DNA of 54,861 nt. Source: Acidobacteriota bacterium (lineage in GTDB: Bacteria; Acidobacteriota; UBA6911; RPQK01; JAJDTT01). The stretch spans positions 1 through 54,861 of the forward strand of contig JAPPLF010000064.1 in assembly GCA_028874215.1 (NCBI GenBank), in the 5' to 3' direction. The stretch's first letter is position 1, and every line of letters starts with the position of its first letter. Under the pieces are notes generated by a model. That model did not search any database, was not told where the DNA came from, and worked only from the letters and a program-made list of their open reading frames with translations. The translations under genes were made by a program, and so were the position numbers. Shown here piece by piece: positions 35,760 to 44,075 of this stretch.

Positions 35760-36782
35760 TCAAGGTTTTCTCGCCGTGATCAGGCTCCGATGACACTTCA
35801 TCGGGACGAATTGGAAGTCAACGAAGCCGGTGGCCTCAAGCAGGCCGTTCATCTCCGATACCGAATAGCATTTCCCCTCCGTCGAATACATCAGCAGCAC
35901 CGAGTATTCGGCGACCTCCAGGGGTCCGGTCTTGCCGGCGTTGATGTGCGTATCGTGAATCGCGATCAGCCCTCCGGGCATGAGCGATTCGAAGGAGCGG
36001 GCGAGGACACGCTCGACATTGCCCCGGTCCCAGTCGTGCAGCACGTTGGAGAAAAGGTGAACGTCGTATCCGGAGGGTATCCCGTCGAACATGTCGCCGG
36101 CGACGATCCCGATTCGATGGGAGAGGCCCATGGTCTCGATGAAGCCGCCCGCGACGGCGTCTGCGGGTGGTTTCTCCAGAATCGACGCCTCAAGATGCGG
36201 GTGCTCCAGCACGAGATGGCAGGCGTAGATTCCCGACCCGCCGCCGATGTCCAACAGCCGCGTCCGGTCCCGGCAATTCAGGCACCTGGCCAGGAGAGGA
36301 GCGAACCAGGCGCCCCGGCTGTCCATGGCGGCCGTGAACGACCCGGCGAATTCCGCATCTTCCATGGCGGACACCCACTCCTGCCGGCTGCCGTCGGCCC
36401 AGCTCGCCGGTTCGCCGGTGCGGAGCACGTTCACCATCGACCGGCAGACGGACCGCGTCCCCAACGAAGCAAAGTAAGGAAGCAGGCTGCGCCGGGAGCC
36501 TCGGGTCAGGAAGGTCCTGGAGAGCGACGTCAATACGAAGCCTTGGTCCCGGCGGCGCACCAGGCCCATGGCGGTGAAAAGCGTCATCATCACGTCCGCC
36601 GGGCGGTCTTGGATTCCCAGCGCGGAACAGATCGCGTGCCGGTCCATGACCCGGGTCTCCAGCCGGGAGAACAGGTCCAGGTGGACGGCGGCGGCGAGCA
36701 GCAGGTCGGAGGCGTAGATGCTGTCCCGGGCCCGGAACAGGATTCCCGGGTCGGGAAGACCGCCGCCTCCACTCTCATTCAT
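35760..36782 (-). CDS. SAM-dependent O-methyltransferase (methyltransferase_2 type)
   Basis: 340 residues. An N-terminal winged-helix dimerisation part (about 15-110, 'LLAAAVHLDLFSRLE') precedes a Rossmann-like SAM domain. 'LLDIGGGSGIYACHL' (about 176-190) is motif I, 'GDMFDG' is the adenine loop, and 'NVLHDWD' holds the His-Asp pair that acts as catalytic base in plant- and polyketide-type O-methyltransferases. The substrate is likely a phenolic or enolic small molecule (family inference). It is the third gene of a minus-strand operon, 40 bases after the dipeptidase homologue. Confidence 0.88.
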   Translation of the reverse strand: MNESGGGGLPDPGILFRARDSIYASDLLLAAAVHLDLFSRLETRVMDRHAICSALGIQDRPADVMMTLFTAMGLVRRRDQGFVLTSLSRTFLTRGSRRSLLPYFASLGTRSVCRSMVNVLRTGEPASWADGSRQEWVSAMEDAEFAGSFTAAMDSRGAWFAPLLARCLNCRDRTRLLDIGGGSGIYACHLVLEHPHLEASILEKPPADAVAGGFIETMGLSHRIGIVAGDMFDGIPSGYDVHLFSNVLHDWDRGNVERVLARSFESLMPGGLIAIHDTHINAGKTGPLEVAEYSVLLMYSTEGKCYSVSEMNGLLEATGFVDFQFVPMKCHRSLITARKP

Positions 36783-36822
36783 GGGTCGAGTCCCCGGGCC
36801 GGGTGGCCCATTCGATGGCCGG

Positions 36823-37824
36823 CTACCACACTTCTTCGAAGATCCGCATCCAGTTCCCGCCCAGGATCTTCAGAGTGTCCTCGTCCGAATACCCCCGGTT
36901 CAGCAGGGCATCCGCGAGATTGGGGAACTTGTGCGGCCCCTCCAGATCCTTGGGCTGGAAGGGAAGGTTCAGGTAGTCCAGGGACGTGTCGCTGAACGTA
37001 GACGGGTAGCCGGTCCCCTGCTGGGAGGTGATGTAACGCCAGAAGGAGAGCGGCTGGTCCTGGGTGTTGTCGGTCCCCACCGCCACGTGATCGATGCCGA
37101 CCCGCTGCACCATGTCGTCCACGGCGTCGATGTAGTCCTCCAGGGTGGACTCGAACCGCTTCGGCAAAAAATTGCAGAAGGGGGTCGTCCCCACGACGCC
37201 ACCGTTGGCCGCCAACCGCTTCAGCGCCTCGTCCTGCTTGTTCCTGGGATGGTCGTAGAAGGCGCGCGCGTTGGCATGGGTGACCGTCACGGGCTTCTCA
37301 GAAACCTCGATGGCCTCCAGCGTCGTCCGGTCCCCCACGTGGGAGAGATCGATGAGGATCCCCAGGCGGTTCATCTCCCGGACCGCACCCACGCCGAAAT
37401 TGCTCAAGCCGTCGTCGCGGCGCTCGAAGCAACCGTTGCCCAACAGATTCCGCTCGTGGTACGTGAGCTGGATGACCTTGACTCCCAACGCGTGAAAGAG
37501 CGCCAGCCGATCCAGATCGTTCTCGATGGGCGACGCATTCTGGAAGCTGAGGATGACGCCGGTGCGGCCGGACCGCTTGGCTTGCCGGATGTCCTCCGTG
37601 CACTTCACCTGGACGATGTCGTCCCGCTCCCGAAACCGGCGCAGCCAGCCGGCGACGGCGTCCATCGTCTCCTGAAAGCCCTCCCAGGTCGCCAGGGTGG
37701 CGCTGATGGCGGTGATGCGGCCCTTTTGCAGGCTCGCGTACACCGCCGGGCTGTCCCAGTTGCTCACATTCAGACCATCGATGACGATGGCGCCATCGTA
37801 AAGTGCTCTGGCCCGCTCGCTCAT
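36823..37824 (-). CDS. membrane dipeptidase (M19) homologue lacking part of the metal site
   Basis: 333 residues from ATG 37824. The M19 fold is evident ('LGVKVIQLTYHERNLLGNG', 'GILIDLSHVGDRTT', 'PVTVTHANARA', 'IDHVAVGTDN'). The two late zinc His residues are kept in 'LSHV' and 'VTHAN'. However, the N-terminal HxD is 'DGLNV' here (Leu18, Val20), and the bridging Glu position reads Gln95 in 'ILSFQNAS'. At most one metal could bind in the usual way, so the enzyme is either a mononuclear variant or does a different job. It lies 59 bases after the flavin oxidase gene in one operon. Confidence 0.85.
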   Translation of the reverse strand: MSERARALYDGAIVIDGLNVSNWDSPAVYASLQKGRITAISATLATWEGFQETMDAVAGWLRRFRERDDIVQVKCTEDIRQAKRSGRTGVILSFQNASPIENDLDRLALFHALGVKVIQLTYHERNLLGNGCFERRDDGLSNFGVGAVREMNRLGILIDLSHVGDRTTLEAIEVSEKPVTVTHANARAFYDHPRNKQDEALKRLAANGGVVGTTPFCNFLPKRFESTLEDYIDAVDDMVQRVGIDHVAVGTDNTQDQPLSFWRYITSQQGTGYPSTFSDTSLDYLNLPFQPKDLEGPHKFPNLADALLNRGYSDEDTLKILGGNWMRIFEEVW

Positions 37825-37883
37825 TTCATGCCCTCTCGTGGCGATTTCCCCCGCGTGGTCATGGACTCTTTGCGAAGCGGCTC

Positions 37884-39017
37884 TCAATCGAAACGGGCGC
37901 CGATCCGAAACAGTTCTCCCAGGGGATTGTGCTTTTCCTCCAGTGCGTCGGCGATGACGGGCCCGATGGAGCCGCCGAACTTGAAGCCGTGGCCACTGCC
38001 GCAACCGGCGATCAGGATCCGCCGCGCGCCCGGGGCCCAGTCGATGACGAAGTGGTCGTCGGGAGTGTTGGTGTACAGGCAGGAACGCCCGCCCACCATC
38101 TCGGCGCCGTGCAGGCCGGGCATGCGCTCCTCGATGAACCGGGAGACCATTTCGAGAAAGCGCCGGGTGTTGGTCCGCTCCACTTCCGGGTGGGTCTCGT
38201 CCACCTTGAGATCGTCGGCGACCTTGACGTATCCCTCCACCAGCATGGGAAACCCGTACCAGGCCTCCTTCCCCGTGTTCACGGACCAGACCGGCAGGTT
38301 CTGCCGGCTGAAGAGCTCCGGGTCCCGGGGGACGAAAAACGCCATCTGGTTGCGGGTCAGGTAGAGGGATTCGGCAAGCGCCGGCCAGAGACGGACGATC
38401 CAGGCGCCCGCGGCCGCCACGACCCGATCGAAGAGCAGGGTCTGGCCACCGCACCGGAGACGGACTCCGTTTTCGGTATCTTCCAGTTCAGTGACCGGAG
38501 ACTCGGATCGGACCTCCACGCCCCGGGCCCGGGCCAGACCGGCCAGATCGGCCACTGCCTGTCCGCTGCGAAGGTAACCGGTCCATGGGTCGTAGCGAAC
38601 CTTGTCGTCGTCATGGAAATGGAAATGGGGAAACCGGACGCGGGCTTCCTGCACAGTCAGGTATTGGGAGCTGTCCTCGGTCAGGTCCGGGCCCGACCAA
38701 GTCCGATAGTGGGAAATGTAGTGGGAGGACCCGCTGACGATCGACACCTGTCCCGTCCGGAAGAGGAACGACCCGCCCATCTGTTCCTGCCACGCCCTCC
38801 ACCGGCGCCCGGCGCGTTCGACCAGCTCGACGTAGGTTTCGTGCTGGTAGCCGATCCGGCGAATGACCTTGGAGACGTCGTTGGAACTGGCCCGGGGTCC
38901 GGGAATCCCCTCCTGCTCCAGAACGGTCACCCGGTGGCCCCGGTCCCGAAGCTCCAGCGCTGCCGCCAGACCGAAAATGCCGGCGCCCACCACCCCCACG
39001 TTCATGCGCGCCATCAT
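37884..39017 (-). CDS. sarcosine-oxidase-like FAD-dependent amine oxidase (MSOX/MTOX type)
   Basis: About 377 residues. The FAD motif 'VGVVGAGIFGLAAALEL' is at the N-terminus. Cys313 in 'SCLYTNTPDDHFVID' lies where monomeric sarcosine oxidase carries its covalent FAD (Cys315), and 'GCGSGHGFKFG' closes the FAD domain. It is expected to oxidise an N-methyl or secondary amino acid, giving H2O2. The start could be TTG 39032, or ATG at 39017, 39014 or 39005; none has a strong ribosome site. It is the first gene of an operon with the dipeptidase homologue and the methyltransferase. Confidence 0.9.
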   Translation of the reverse strand: MMARMNVGVVGAGIFGLAAALELRDRGHRVTVLEQEGIPGPRASSNDVSKVIRRIGYQHETYVELVERAGRRWRAWQEQMGGSFLFRTGQVSIVSGSSHYISHYRTWSGPDLTEDSSQYLTVQEARVRFPHFHFHDDDKVRYDPWTGYLRSGQAVADLAGLARARGVEVRSESPVTELEDTENGVRLRCGGQTLLFDRVVAAAGAWIVRLWPALAESLYLTRNQMAFFVPRDPELFSRQNLPVWSVNTGKEAWYGFPMLVEGYVKVADDLKVDETHPEVERTNTRRFLEMVSRFIEERMPGLHGAEMVGGRSCLYTNTPDDHFVIDWAPGARRILIAGCGSGHGFKFGGSIGPVIADALEEKHNPLGELFRIGARFD

Positions 39018-39113
39018 ACTGGCGGCAATCAAGAATTACGAACTGGCATTTGAGCGAATTGCCGGCAGCCGGACGTGTACGATAAGGGCTTGGAACAGCC
39101 GGGGAGGAAGTCG

Positions 39114-40649
39114 ATGATCTCAAGCAACTTGGCCTGTCGAACCGCATTCCGGAGCCTCGCGGTCCTCATCTTCGTTCTGGAGCTTTGGATTCCCAGCGCG
39201 GCGGGGGAGCACTCCGCCTACGACATGGGCTCGAAGCGCGAGTTGTTCGTCGGCGGCTTCCTGATCCAGGAGCAGTCCGGAGTCCGCCTGCAAATGCACC
39301 ATCCCATGCCCAAAGAGATCGTCTTGCACCACGACAAGCTCTGGGAGGGGAATGGCTGCAACTACTACTCCATCTTTCGCGATGGCGACCGCTTCCGGAT
39401 GTATTACGACTCCTGGGCTCACGAGCCTTCGAGCATTCCCGTCCACGATGTCTTCATCGGCTACGCCGAGAGCAAGGACGGCAAGAACTGGGTCAGACCG
39501 GACGTGGGACGGTTCGAGTTCAACGGCTCCAAGCGGAACAACATCGTCTGGGCCAGTGAGAACCTGGACAATTGGGGAGCGTTCAAGGACACCAATCCCG
39601 ATTGCGCCCCGGAGGCGCGATACAAGGCTTTCTACAACGGCAACGGCGGCCTCATGGCCGCCCAGTCGGCGGACGGCATCCGCTGGTCCCCGGTCCAAGA
39701 CGAGCCGGTCCTGACCGACGGGGCGTTCGACAGCCACAACCTGGCTTTCTGGGACCACCGGAAGGGCCATTACCGGGCCTACTACCGGGATTTCAGGGAC
39801 GGCCTCCGGGACATCAAGACCGCGACCTCCGGGGATTTCATCCATTGGACGCCGGGGGAGTGGTTGGAATACCCCGGGGCGCCGCCCGAGCAGCTCTACA
39901 CCAACAACATCATTCCCTACTACCGGGCGCCCCACATCTACCTGGGCTTTCCGGCCCGCTACCTGGACCGGGGCTGGTCCGACGCCATGAGGGCGCTGCC
40001 GGAGCTGGAGGAGCGCATGGCGCGGGCCAATGTCCGCAACTACACCACGGCGTCAGGCAGAAAGGTGAGTTCGGAGCGGTACGGGACCGCCCTGACCGAC
40101 GGGCTCTTCATGAGCAGCCGCGACGGCCAGGTGTTCCATCGCTGGGGGGAAGCCTTCATCCGTCCGGGGCTGCGCTACACCGACAATTGGGTCTACGGCG
40201 ACAACTACCAGAACTGGGGGCTGATCGAGACCGAGTCGGACCTGCCGGGCGCACCCGATGAAATCTCCATCTACGCCACGGAGCACTACTGGCGAGGGGC
40301 ATACACCAATCTGCGCCGTTTCGTCCTTCGTGTGGACGGTTTCGTCTCCGTCAACGCTCCCGCCAAGGGTGGCGAGTTCACCACCCGGCCCCTGGTGTTC
40401 GACGGCGACCGGCTGGAGATGAACTTCTCCACGTCGGTCGCCGGGAGCGTCCGGGTGGAGATCCAGGACACCGGGGGGAAACCGCTCCCCGGCTACACTT
40501 TGGACGACTGTCCCGAGATCTTCGGGGATCATCTGGAACGGGTGGTTCATTGGAAGAAGGGTCCCGGCGTCGGCCCGCTCTCGGGCAAGCCGATTCGGCT
40601 CCGGTTCGTCATGCAGGACGCCGACCTCTACTCGATTCGGTTTCGCTAG
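39114..40649 (+). CDS. secreted five-bladed beta-propeller protein, GH32/43-like (paralogue 2 of 3)
   Basis: 511 residues from ATG 39114 (GGGGAGGAAG five bases before). The signal peptide is about 1-30 (ends SAAGEHS). 'KRELFVGGFLIQEQSGVRLQ' opens the mature protein and aligns with the opening of paralogue 3. Blade-like 'SKDGKNW', 'SADGIRW' and 'SRDGQVFHRW' recur, and the C-terminal beta-sandwich ends 'RLRFVMQDADLYSIRFR'. An extra segment (about 275-320, 'MRALPELEERMARANVRN') is absent from paralogue 3. The substrate is unknown. Confidence 0.78.
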   Translation: MISSNLACRTAFRSLAVLIFVLELWIPSAAGEHSAYDMGSKRELFVGGFLIQEQSGVRLQMHHPMPKEIVLHHDKLWEGNGCNYYSIFRDGDRFRMYYDSWAHEPSSIPVHDVFIGYAESKDGKNWVRPDVGRFEFNGSKRNNIVWASENLDNWGAFKDTNPDCAPEARYKAFYNGNGGLMAAQSADGIRWSPVQDEPVLTDGAFDSHNLAFWDHRKGHYRAYYRDFRDGLRDIKTATSGDFIHWTPGEWLEYPGAPPEQLYTNNIIPYYRAPHIYLGFPARYLDRGWSDAMRALPELEERMARANVRNYTTASGRKVSSERYGTALTDGLFMSSRDGQVFHRWGEAFIRPGLRYTDNWVYGDNYQNWGLIETESDLPGAPDEISIYATEHYWRGAYTNLRRFVLRVDGFVSVNAPAKGGEFTTRPLVFDGDRLEMNFSTSVAGSVRVEIQDTGGKPLPGYTLDDCPEIFGDHLERVVHWKKGPGVGPLSGKPIRLRFVMQDADLYSIRFR

Positions 40650-40672
40650 GGGAACTTTCTTGTCCCCCACGC
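40645..40672 (+). terminator. possible terminator hairpin
   Basis: GGGGA (40649-40653) and TCCCC (40663-40667) flank a T-rich loop directly after the stop of the propeller gene. It is followed by a C run rather than T residues, so intrinsic termination is uncertain. The loop (CTTTCTTG) resembles those of the repeat hairpins. Confidence 0.35.
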
Positions 40673-40755
40673 CGGGGTTTCTTTCGTTCCAAACGTGGCC
40701 CATGGCCAGGGATCGCTGGCAACCGAAGCGGGGGACAGATGCCCTATCGCCGCGG

Positions 40756-41790
40756 TCAGTCCATTGTGTTCGGCGGTTCGTAGCCCCATTCACGCACGGC
40801 GAACCGCCACTCCCGGTCCACCTTGTCAATCAGGGGCCGATCGAACAGGTAACGGTTCTTGCGGTAGCCGGATAATGTCCCGAGGTATTTTTCGACAGGC
40901 TCTCGCGCCTGGTCCCAACCCGGCAAACTCAACGCCGCATAGATGCGTTTCAGGACGCCCATCGCATCCGCCTCGATGTCCTCGAAGTGCACTTCGATCA
41001 GGTTCCCCTTCGGGATCGACGCCCGGTCGTGCATGTACCGGCGGGTCATTTCAACGTAGTTGGAAAACACCGAGGTTTCGATATCGTCCCAGTCCACATC
41101 CTGAAGCCGGTACATGGGAATCAGAGTACGGAAGAGCTTCATCGTGGAAAGGAACACGACATACGGATTGCGCACGACGAAGATGAATTTCGCGTCGGGA
41201 AACAGTCGAAGCAGCAAGGCGGTCCGGCCCAGGTTGGCTGGCGACTTGAGCACCAGCCGGCGTCCCTCCGAAGCCAGCGTGGCCTTGCGCAGCACGTGCA
41301 GATAGCTGTCCCGCCACTCCCTCATCTCGGCCCCGGTCAGCCGCATGGCCCCCATCTTCGCCACGATTTCCCTTGCCCGCCCCGGAAACGAGAGCTGGTG
41401 CACGGACGAAAGCCGGGACACGGCGGCAACGGCCAGTTCCTCTTCCTGGGGGAGGTCCAGGGACACCGCAACATTGTCCATCGGGCGTTTCGACGGGAGC
41501 CGTCCGGCCAAGAGCCGCTCCAGCCACCCGCGCGAGATCAGGAAGAAGGGGGCCGCGACTGCATGAAAGGTCGACACGTACCCCAGATCGGGATCATGCG
41601 CCACCAGGAGGCCGTAGCGAAGCCTCTCAAGGAGCCGCAACGGTGCCGTGAGGGTACTCGTCGCTAATATGCCCGCAAACTTTCCCCAGTACCGCCGCTC
41701 TACACCGCCGTATTCGCGTATGAGGCTCCACCACAGGGACAGCGGCGAGGTTGCGAACAGATGCGGTTGAGATTCGCTGGAGTTGGCCAT
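40756..41790 (-). CDS. PAPS-dependent sulfotransferase
   Basis: 344 residues. The 5'-phosphosulfate-binding loop is 'RLVLKSPANLGR' (about 191-202) and the 3'-phosphate region is 'FIFVVRNPYVVFLSTMKLF' (about 213-231). Both match the bacterial Sulfotransfer family, which moves sulfate from PAPS to a hydroxyl. A Pro-rich hydrophobic N-terminal segment around 'AVAAPFFLI' could lie on a membrane. A GAGGAA ribosome site precedes the ATG. The start is 34 bases after the stop of the GPP34-P450 gene on the same strand, so the two form an operon and may act in sequence: hydroxylation, then sulfonation (inference). Confidence 0.88.
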   Translation of the reverse strand: MANSSESQPHLFATSPLSLWWSLIREYGGVERRYWGKFAGILATSTLTAPLRLLERLRYGLLVAHDPDLGYVSTFHAVAAPFFLISRGWLERLLAGRLPSKRPMDNVAVSLDLPQEEELAVAAVSRLSSVHQLSFPGRAREIVAKMGAMRLTGAEMREWRDSYLHVLRKATLASEGRRLVLKSPANLGRTALLLRLFPDAKFIFVVRNPYVVFLSTMKLFRTLIPMYRLQDVDWDDIETSVFSNYVEMTRRYMHDRASIPKGNLIEVHFEDIEADAMGVLKRIYAALSLPGWDQAREPVEKYLGTLSGYRKNRYLFDRPLIDKVDREWRFAVREWGYEPPNTMD

Positions 41791-41824
41791 GCCCGAAATT
41801 CCTCATGATTGGCGGCGAGCCATC

Positions 41825-43867
41825 TCAGTGGCGGCGGGTAATGACGATCTTGAAGCTGGATTTCGGAGACGCCACCGTAGAATAGCTCAGCTTCAGTCGA
41901 TAGCTGGGCGGATGCATGGTGATTTCGGCCCCGTGCAGCATGGCCGCGAGCGTCAGCACAAGGCTGACCTCCGCGAAGCCGCTGCCCAGGCAGCGGTGCG
42001 TGCCCAAGCCGAAAGGTGCGTACACTCCCGGCACCCTGTGTTCGGCGCGTTCCCGCGCGTAGCGGTCGATGTCGAACCGTTCCGGGTCGGGGAAGTATTC
42101 CGGCAGGACATGCGGCACGGTGGTGGCGAACATGACCGTCGTGCCAGCCGGGATCAGAAACCCGGCAAACTCGAAGGTGTTGACCACCGTTCGCACCAGC
42201 ACCGGTGCGACTCGATATAGCCGCAGGGTCTCCATCACCACGCGGTGGGTGACATCCATCGCGTGAAGCTTCCCGGCCGTGGGACCGCCGCCGGCGAACA
42301 GCTCGTCCACCTCGGGGAGCATCCGCGCCAGCGTCTCGGGGTGCTTGAGCAGCGCGTACAGCATGCATGTGGCGACGCTGGCTGCGGTGTGCAGGCCGGC
42401 GATGAAAGGTCCGATACAGGCGGACACCAGTTCCGTTTCGGGCAGGAACTGCGGGTCGGCCCGGTGCAGCGCCAAGACATCGTCGATCAGATTCGCCTTC
42501 CCCCGGGGCCGGTCGGCTTCGTGCAATCTCACGAGGTGCTCGCACAGTGCATCCATCCGGGCGCGCAAGCGCCGCATGCGCGGTGTTCGCATCGTGAACC
42601 CCGGACGGCGCTTCGTCGTGACCGCGATCATCCGGTCCACGTATGCAAGGAGGTCCCTTTGATACTCGTCTGTCTGGACACCGGTACAGAGCACTCCGAT
42701 TTGCTTGGCGATGGTGCGTTGCAACACCGGCAAGGCCGGCACCGGCACGCGCTCGGGCAGGTCGCCGATCTCCCGGGCCACGATCTCGATTGCGTCATCG
42801 ATGCGGTCGAGGAAATACCTTCGCGAATAGCCGTGCCCCAGAGCCTTGCGGAGGCGGAAATGTTCGGCGCCGTCCATCCCGAGGACGAACCGGTGAGCGC
42901 CCAGGGCCCGCGTCATACCGGAGTAGAATTCAACATTGCGAAGGTGCAGCCTGCCGTGGCGCTGGAGGAACATGTTGGCTTCCGCACCTGCGAGGACCGT
43001 GAACGAGTGCGAAAACGCGCGGAGGCGGAAGACCGGTCCGATTTCGCGGTATTGCCGGGCGAGGTAGGGTACCGGATCTCCCATCATGCCGAACGCGTTG
43101 CCCACGATGGGGAGTCCACCCCCGTCGGCGCGGGGTATGGCGGCCAGCGCCCGAGTCCGAGCCGCCGGGGAACTCAGGGCCGGCCTCCGCCGCCTGACGG
43201 ACTCGACGCCGGGAACGCCCGCCTTGCGGATCGCTGCGAAGACCGTCCGGCCGATCAATTCCATCTTGCAGATGAGTTCGATCCGGTCCCGGACCTCGGC
43301 CATTTCTCCGGGTGAGAGCAACCGTCCGAAGATTCCGCAAGCATTCACGAGCGCGATCAACATGACATCCCGGGGAGCCGGAACCTCCTCCGAGAAGAGA
43401 CCGGTCATGAGCCGCAGTTCGACTTCACGTCCGGCGTCGCCGTCCACCTGTGGATACCGGCGCGACCGGACGACCCTGCGCGTCACCGCAAGCAGTCCGC
43501 CCGTCTCTCGCTCTACGATGCCCCGCTCGACGAGACGGTCGAAAGCCCTCCTCTGCACCTGGTCCGCATGCGCCGGTTCGGCCATGCGGTCGATCCAGTA
43601 GGCCGGGTCCCGGGTCTCGGCGGCCGAAGCGATCGACCTTAGGCAGGGATCGAGCAGGCCGTCGCCAACGGGGGTGGAATCGACCAGGAAGAGGCGCTCA
43701 AGATCGGTATCGATGCGATTCTCCAGCGCCAAGTCCATCAGCACGGACCCGGCGAGGGCGCACCGCAGGGATCGATCCGGAATCGGGGCGAGCGCGCCGG
43801 TGTCCTTGTCGAGCAGAAGGAGAATCAGTTCTTCGGCGAATCTAAGCATAGGACGCGACCCGGACAC
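41825..43867 (-). CDS. GPP34 (Golgi phosphoprotein 3-like) domain fused to cytochrome P450
   Basis: 680 residues from a GTG at 43867 preceded by AAGGAG; the frame upstream is intergenic repeat and is not coding. The N-terminal ~220 residues match GPP34: 'MLRFAEELILLLLDKDTG', 'CALAGSVLMDLALENRID' and 'LVDSTPVGDGLLDP', with a helical, basic remainder. From about 250 a complete P450 follows: a Pro-rich entry ('GGGLPIVGN'), the I-helix 'AGLHTAAS', ExxR in 'METLRLYRVAP', 'PERFDIDRY', and the haem loop 'FGLGTHRCLGSG' with Cys626. It should be haem-bound and need a separate redox partner, none of which is visible. GPP34 binds phosphoinositides in eukaryotes; the bacterial role is unknown. Confidence 0.88.
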   Translation of the reverse strand: MSGSRPMLRFAEELILLLLDKDTGALAPIPDRSLRCALAGSVLMDLALENRIDTDLERLFLVDSTPVGDGLLDPCLRSIASAAETRDPAYWIDRMAEPAHADQVQRRAFDRLVERGIVERETGGLLAVTRRVVRSRRYPQVDGDAGREVELRLMTGLFSEEVPAPRDVMLIALVNACGIFGRLLSPGEMAEVRDRIELICKMELIGRTVFAAIRKAGVPGVESVRRRRPALSSPAARTRALAAIPRADGGGLPIVGNAFGMMGDPVPYLARQYREIGPVFRLRAFSHSFTVLAGAEANMFLQRHGRLHLRNVEFYSGMTRALGAHRFVLGMDGAEHFRLRKALGHGYSRRYFLDRIDDAIEIVAREIGDLPERVPVPALPVLQRTIAKQIGVLCTGVQTDEYQRDLLAYVDRMIAVTTKRRPGFTMRTPRMRRLRARMDALCEHLVRLHEADRPRGKANLIDDVLALHRADPQFLPETELVSACIGPFIAGLHTAASVATCMLYALLKHPETLARMLPEVDELFAGGGPTAGKLHAMDVTHRVVMETLRLYRVAPVLVRTVVNTFEFAGFLIPAGTTVMFATTVPHVLPEYFPDPERFDIDRYARERAEHRVPGVYAPFGLGTHRCLGSGFAEVSLVLTLAAMLHGAEITMHPPSYRLKLSYSTVASPKSSFKIVITRRH

Positions 43868-43931
43868 CGCCGCTCCTTTCCTTTTTCTGCCGGGCGTCCG
43901 CCGTCCCGGGCCGATAGGGAAGCTTCTAAGA

Positions 43932-43990
43932 AACTGAGGAAAGAGTAAAGAGGAGTGAGGAAAGAGTGAGGAAAGAGTGAAGACAGACTG
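43932..43990. repeat. short tandem direct repeats upstream of the P450 gene
   Basis: The motif TGAGGAAAGAG occurs three times, twice back to back, with a related AAAGAGGAG between copies, within about 50 bases, followed by a diverged TGAAGACAG. It lies about 70-120 bases upstream of the P450 start and could be a regulator site or simple sequence drift. Confidence 0.6.
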
Positions 43991-44075
43991 GTCGATTACG
44001 CCCAGACGACTCGGCAATTGAGATGGACACGCAGGGGAAGACGGAGCCGGATGAACACGATGCCTGTTTCTCCCA

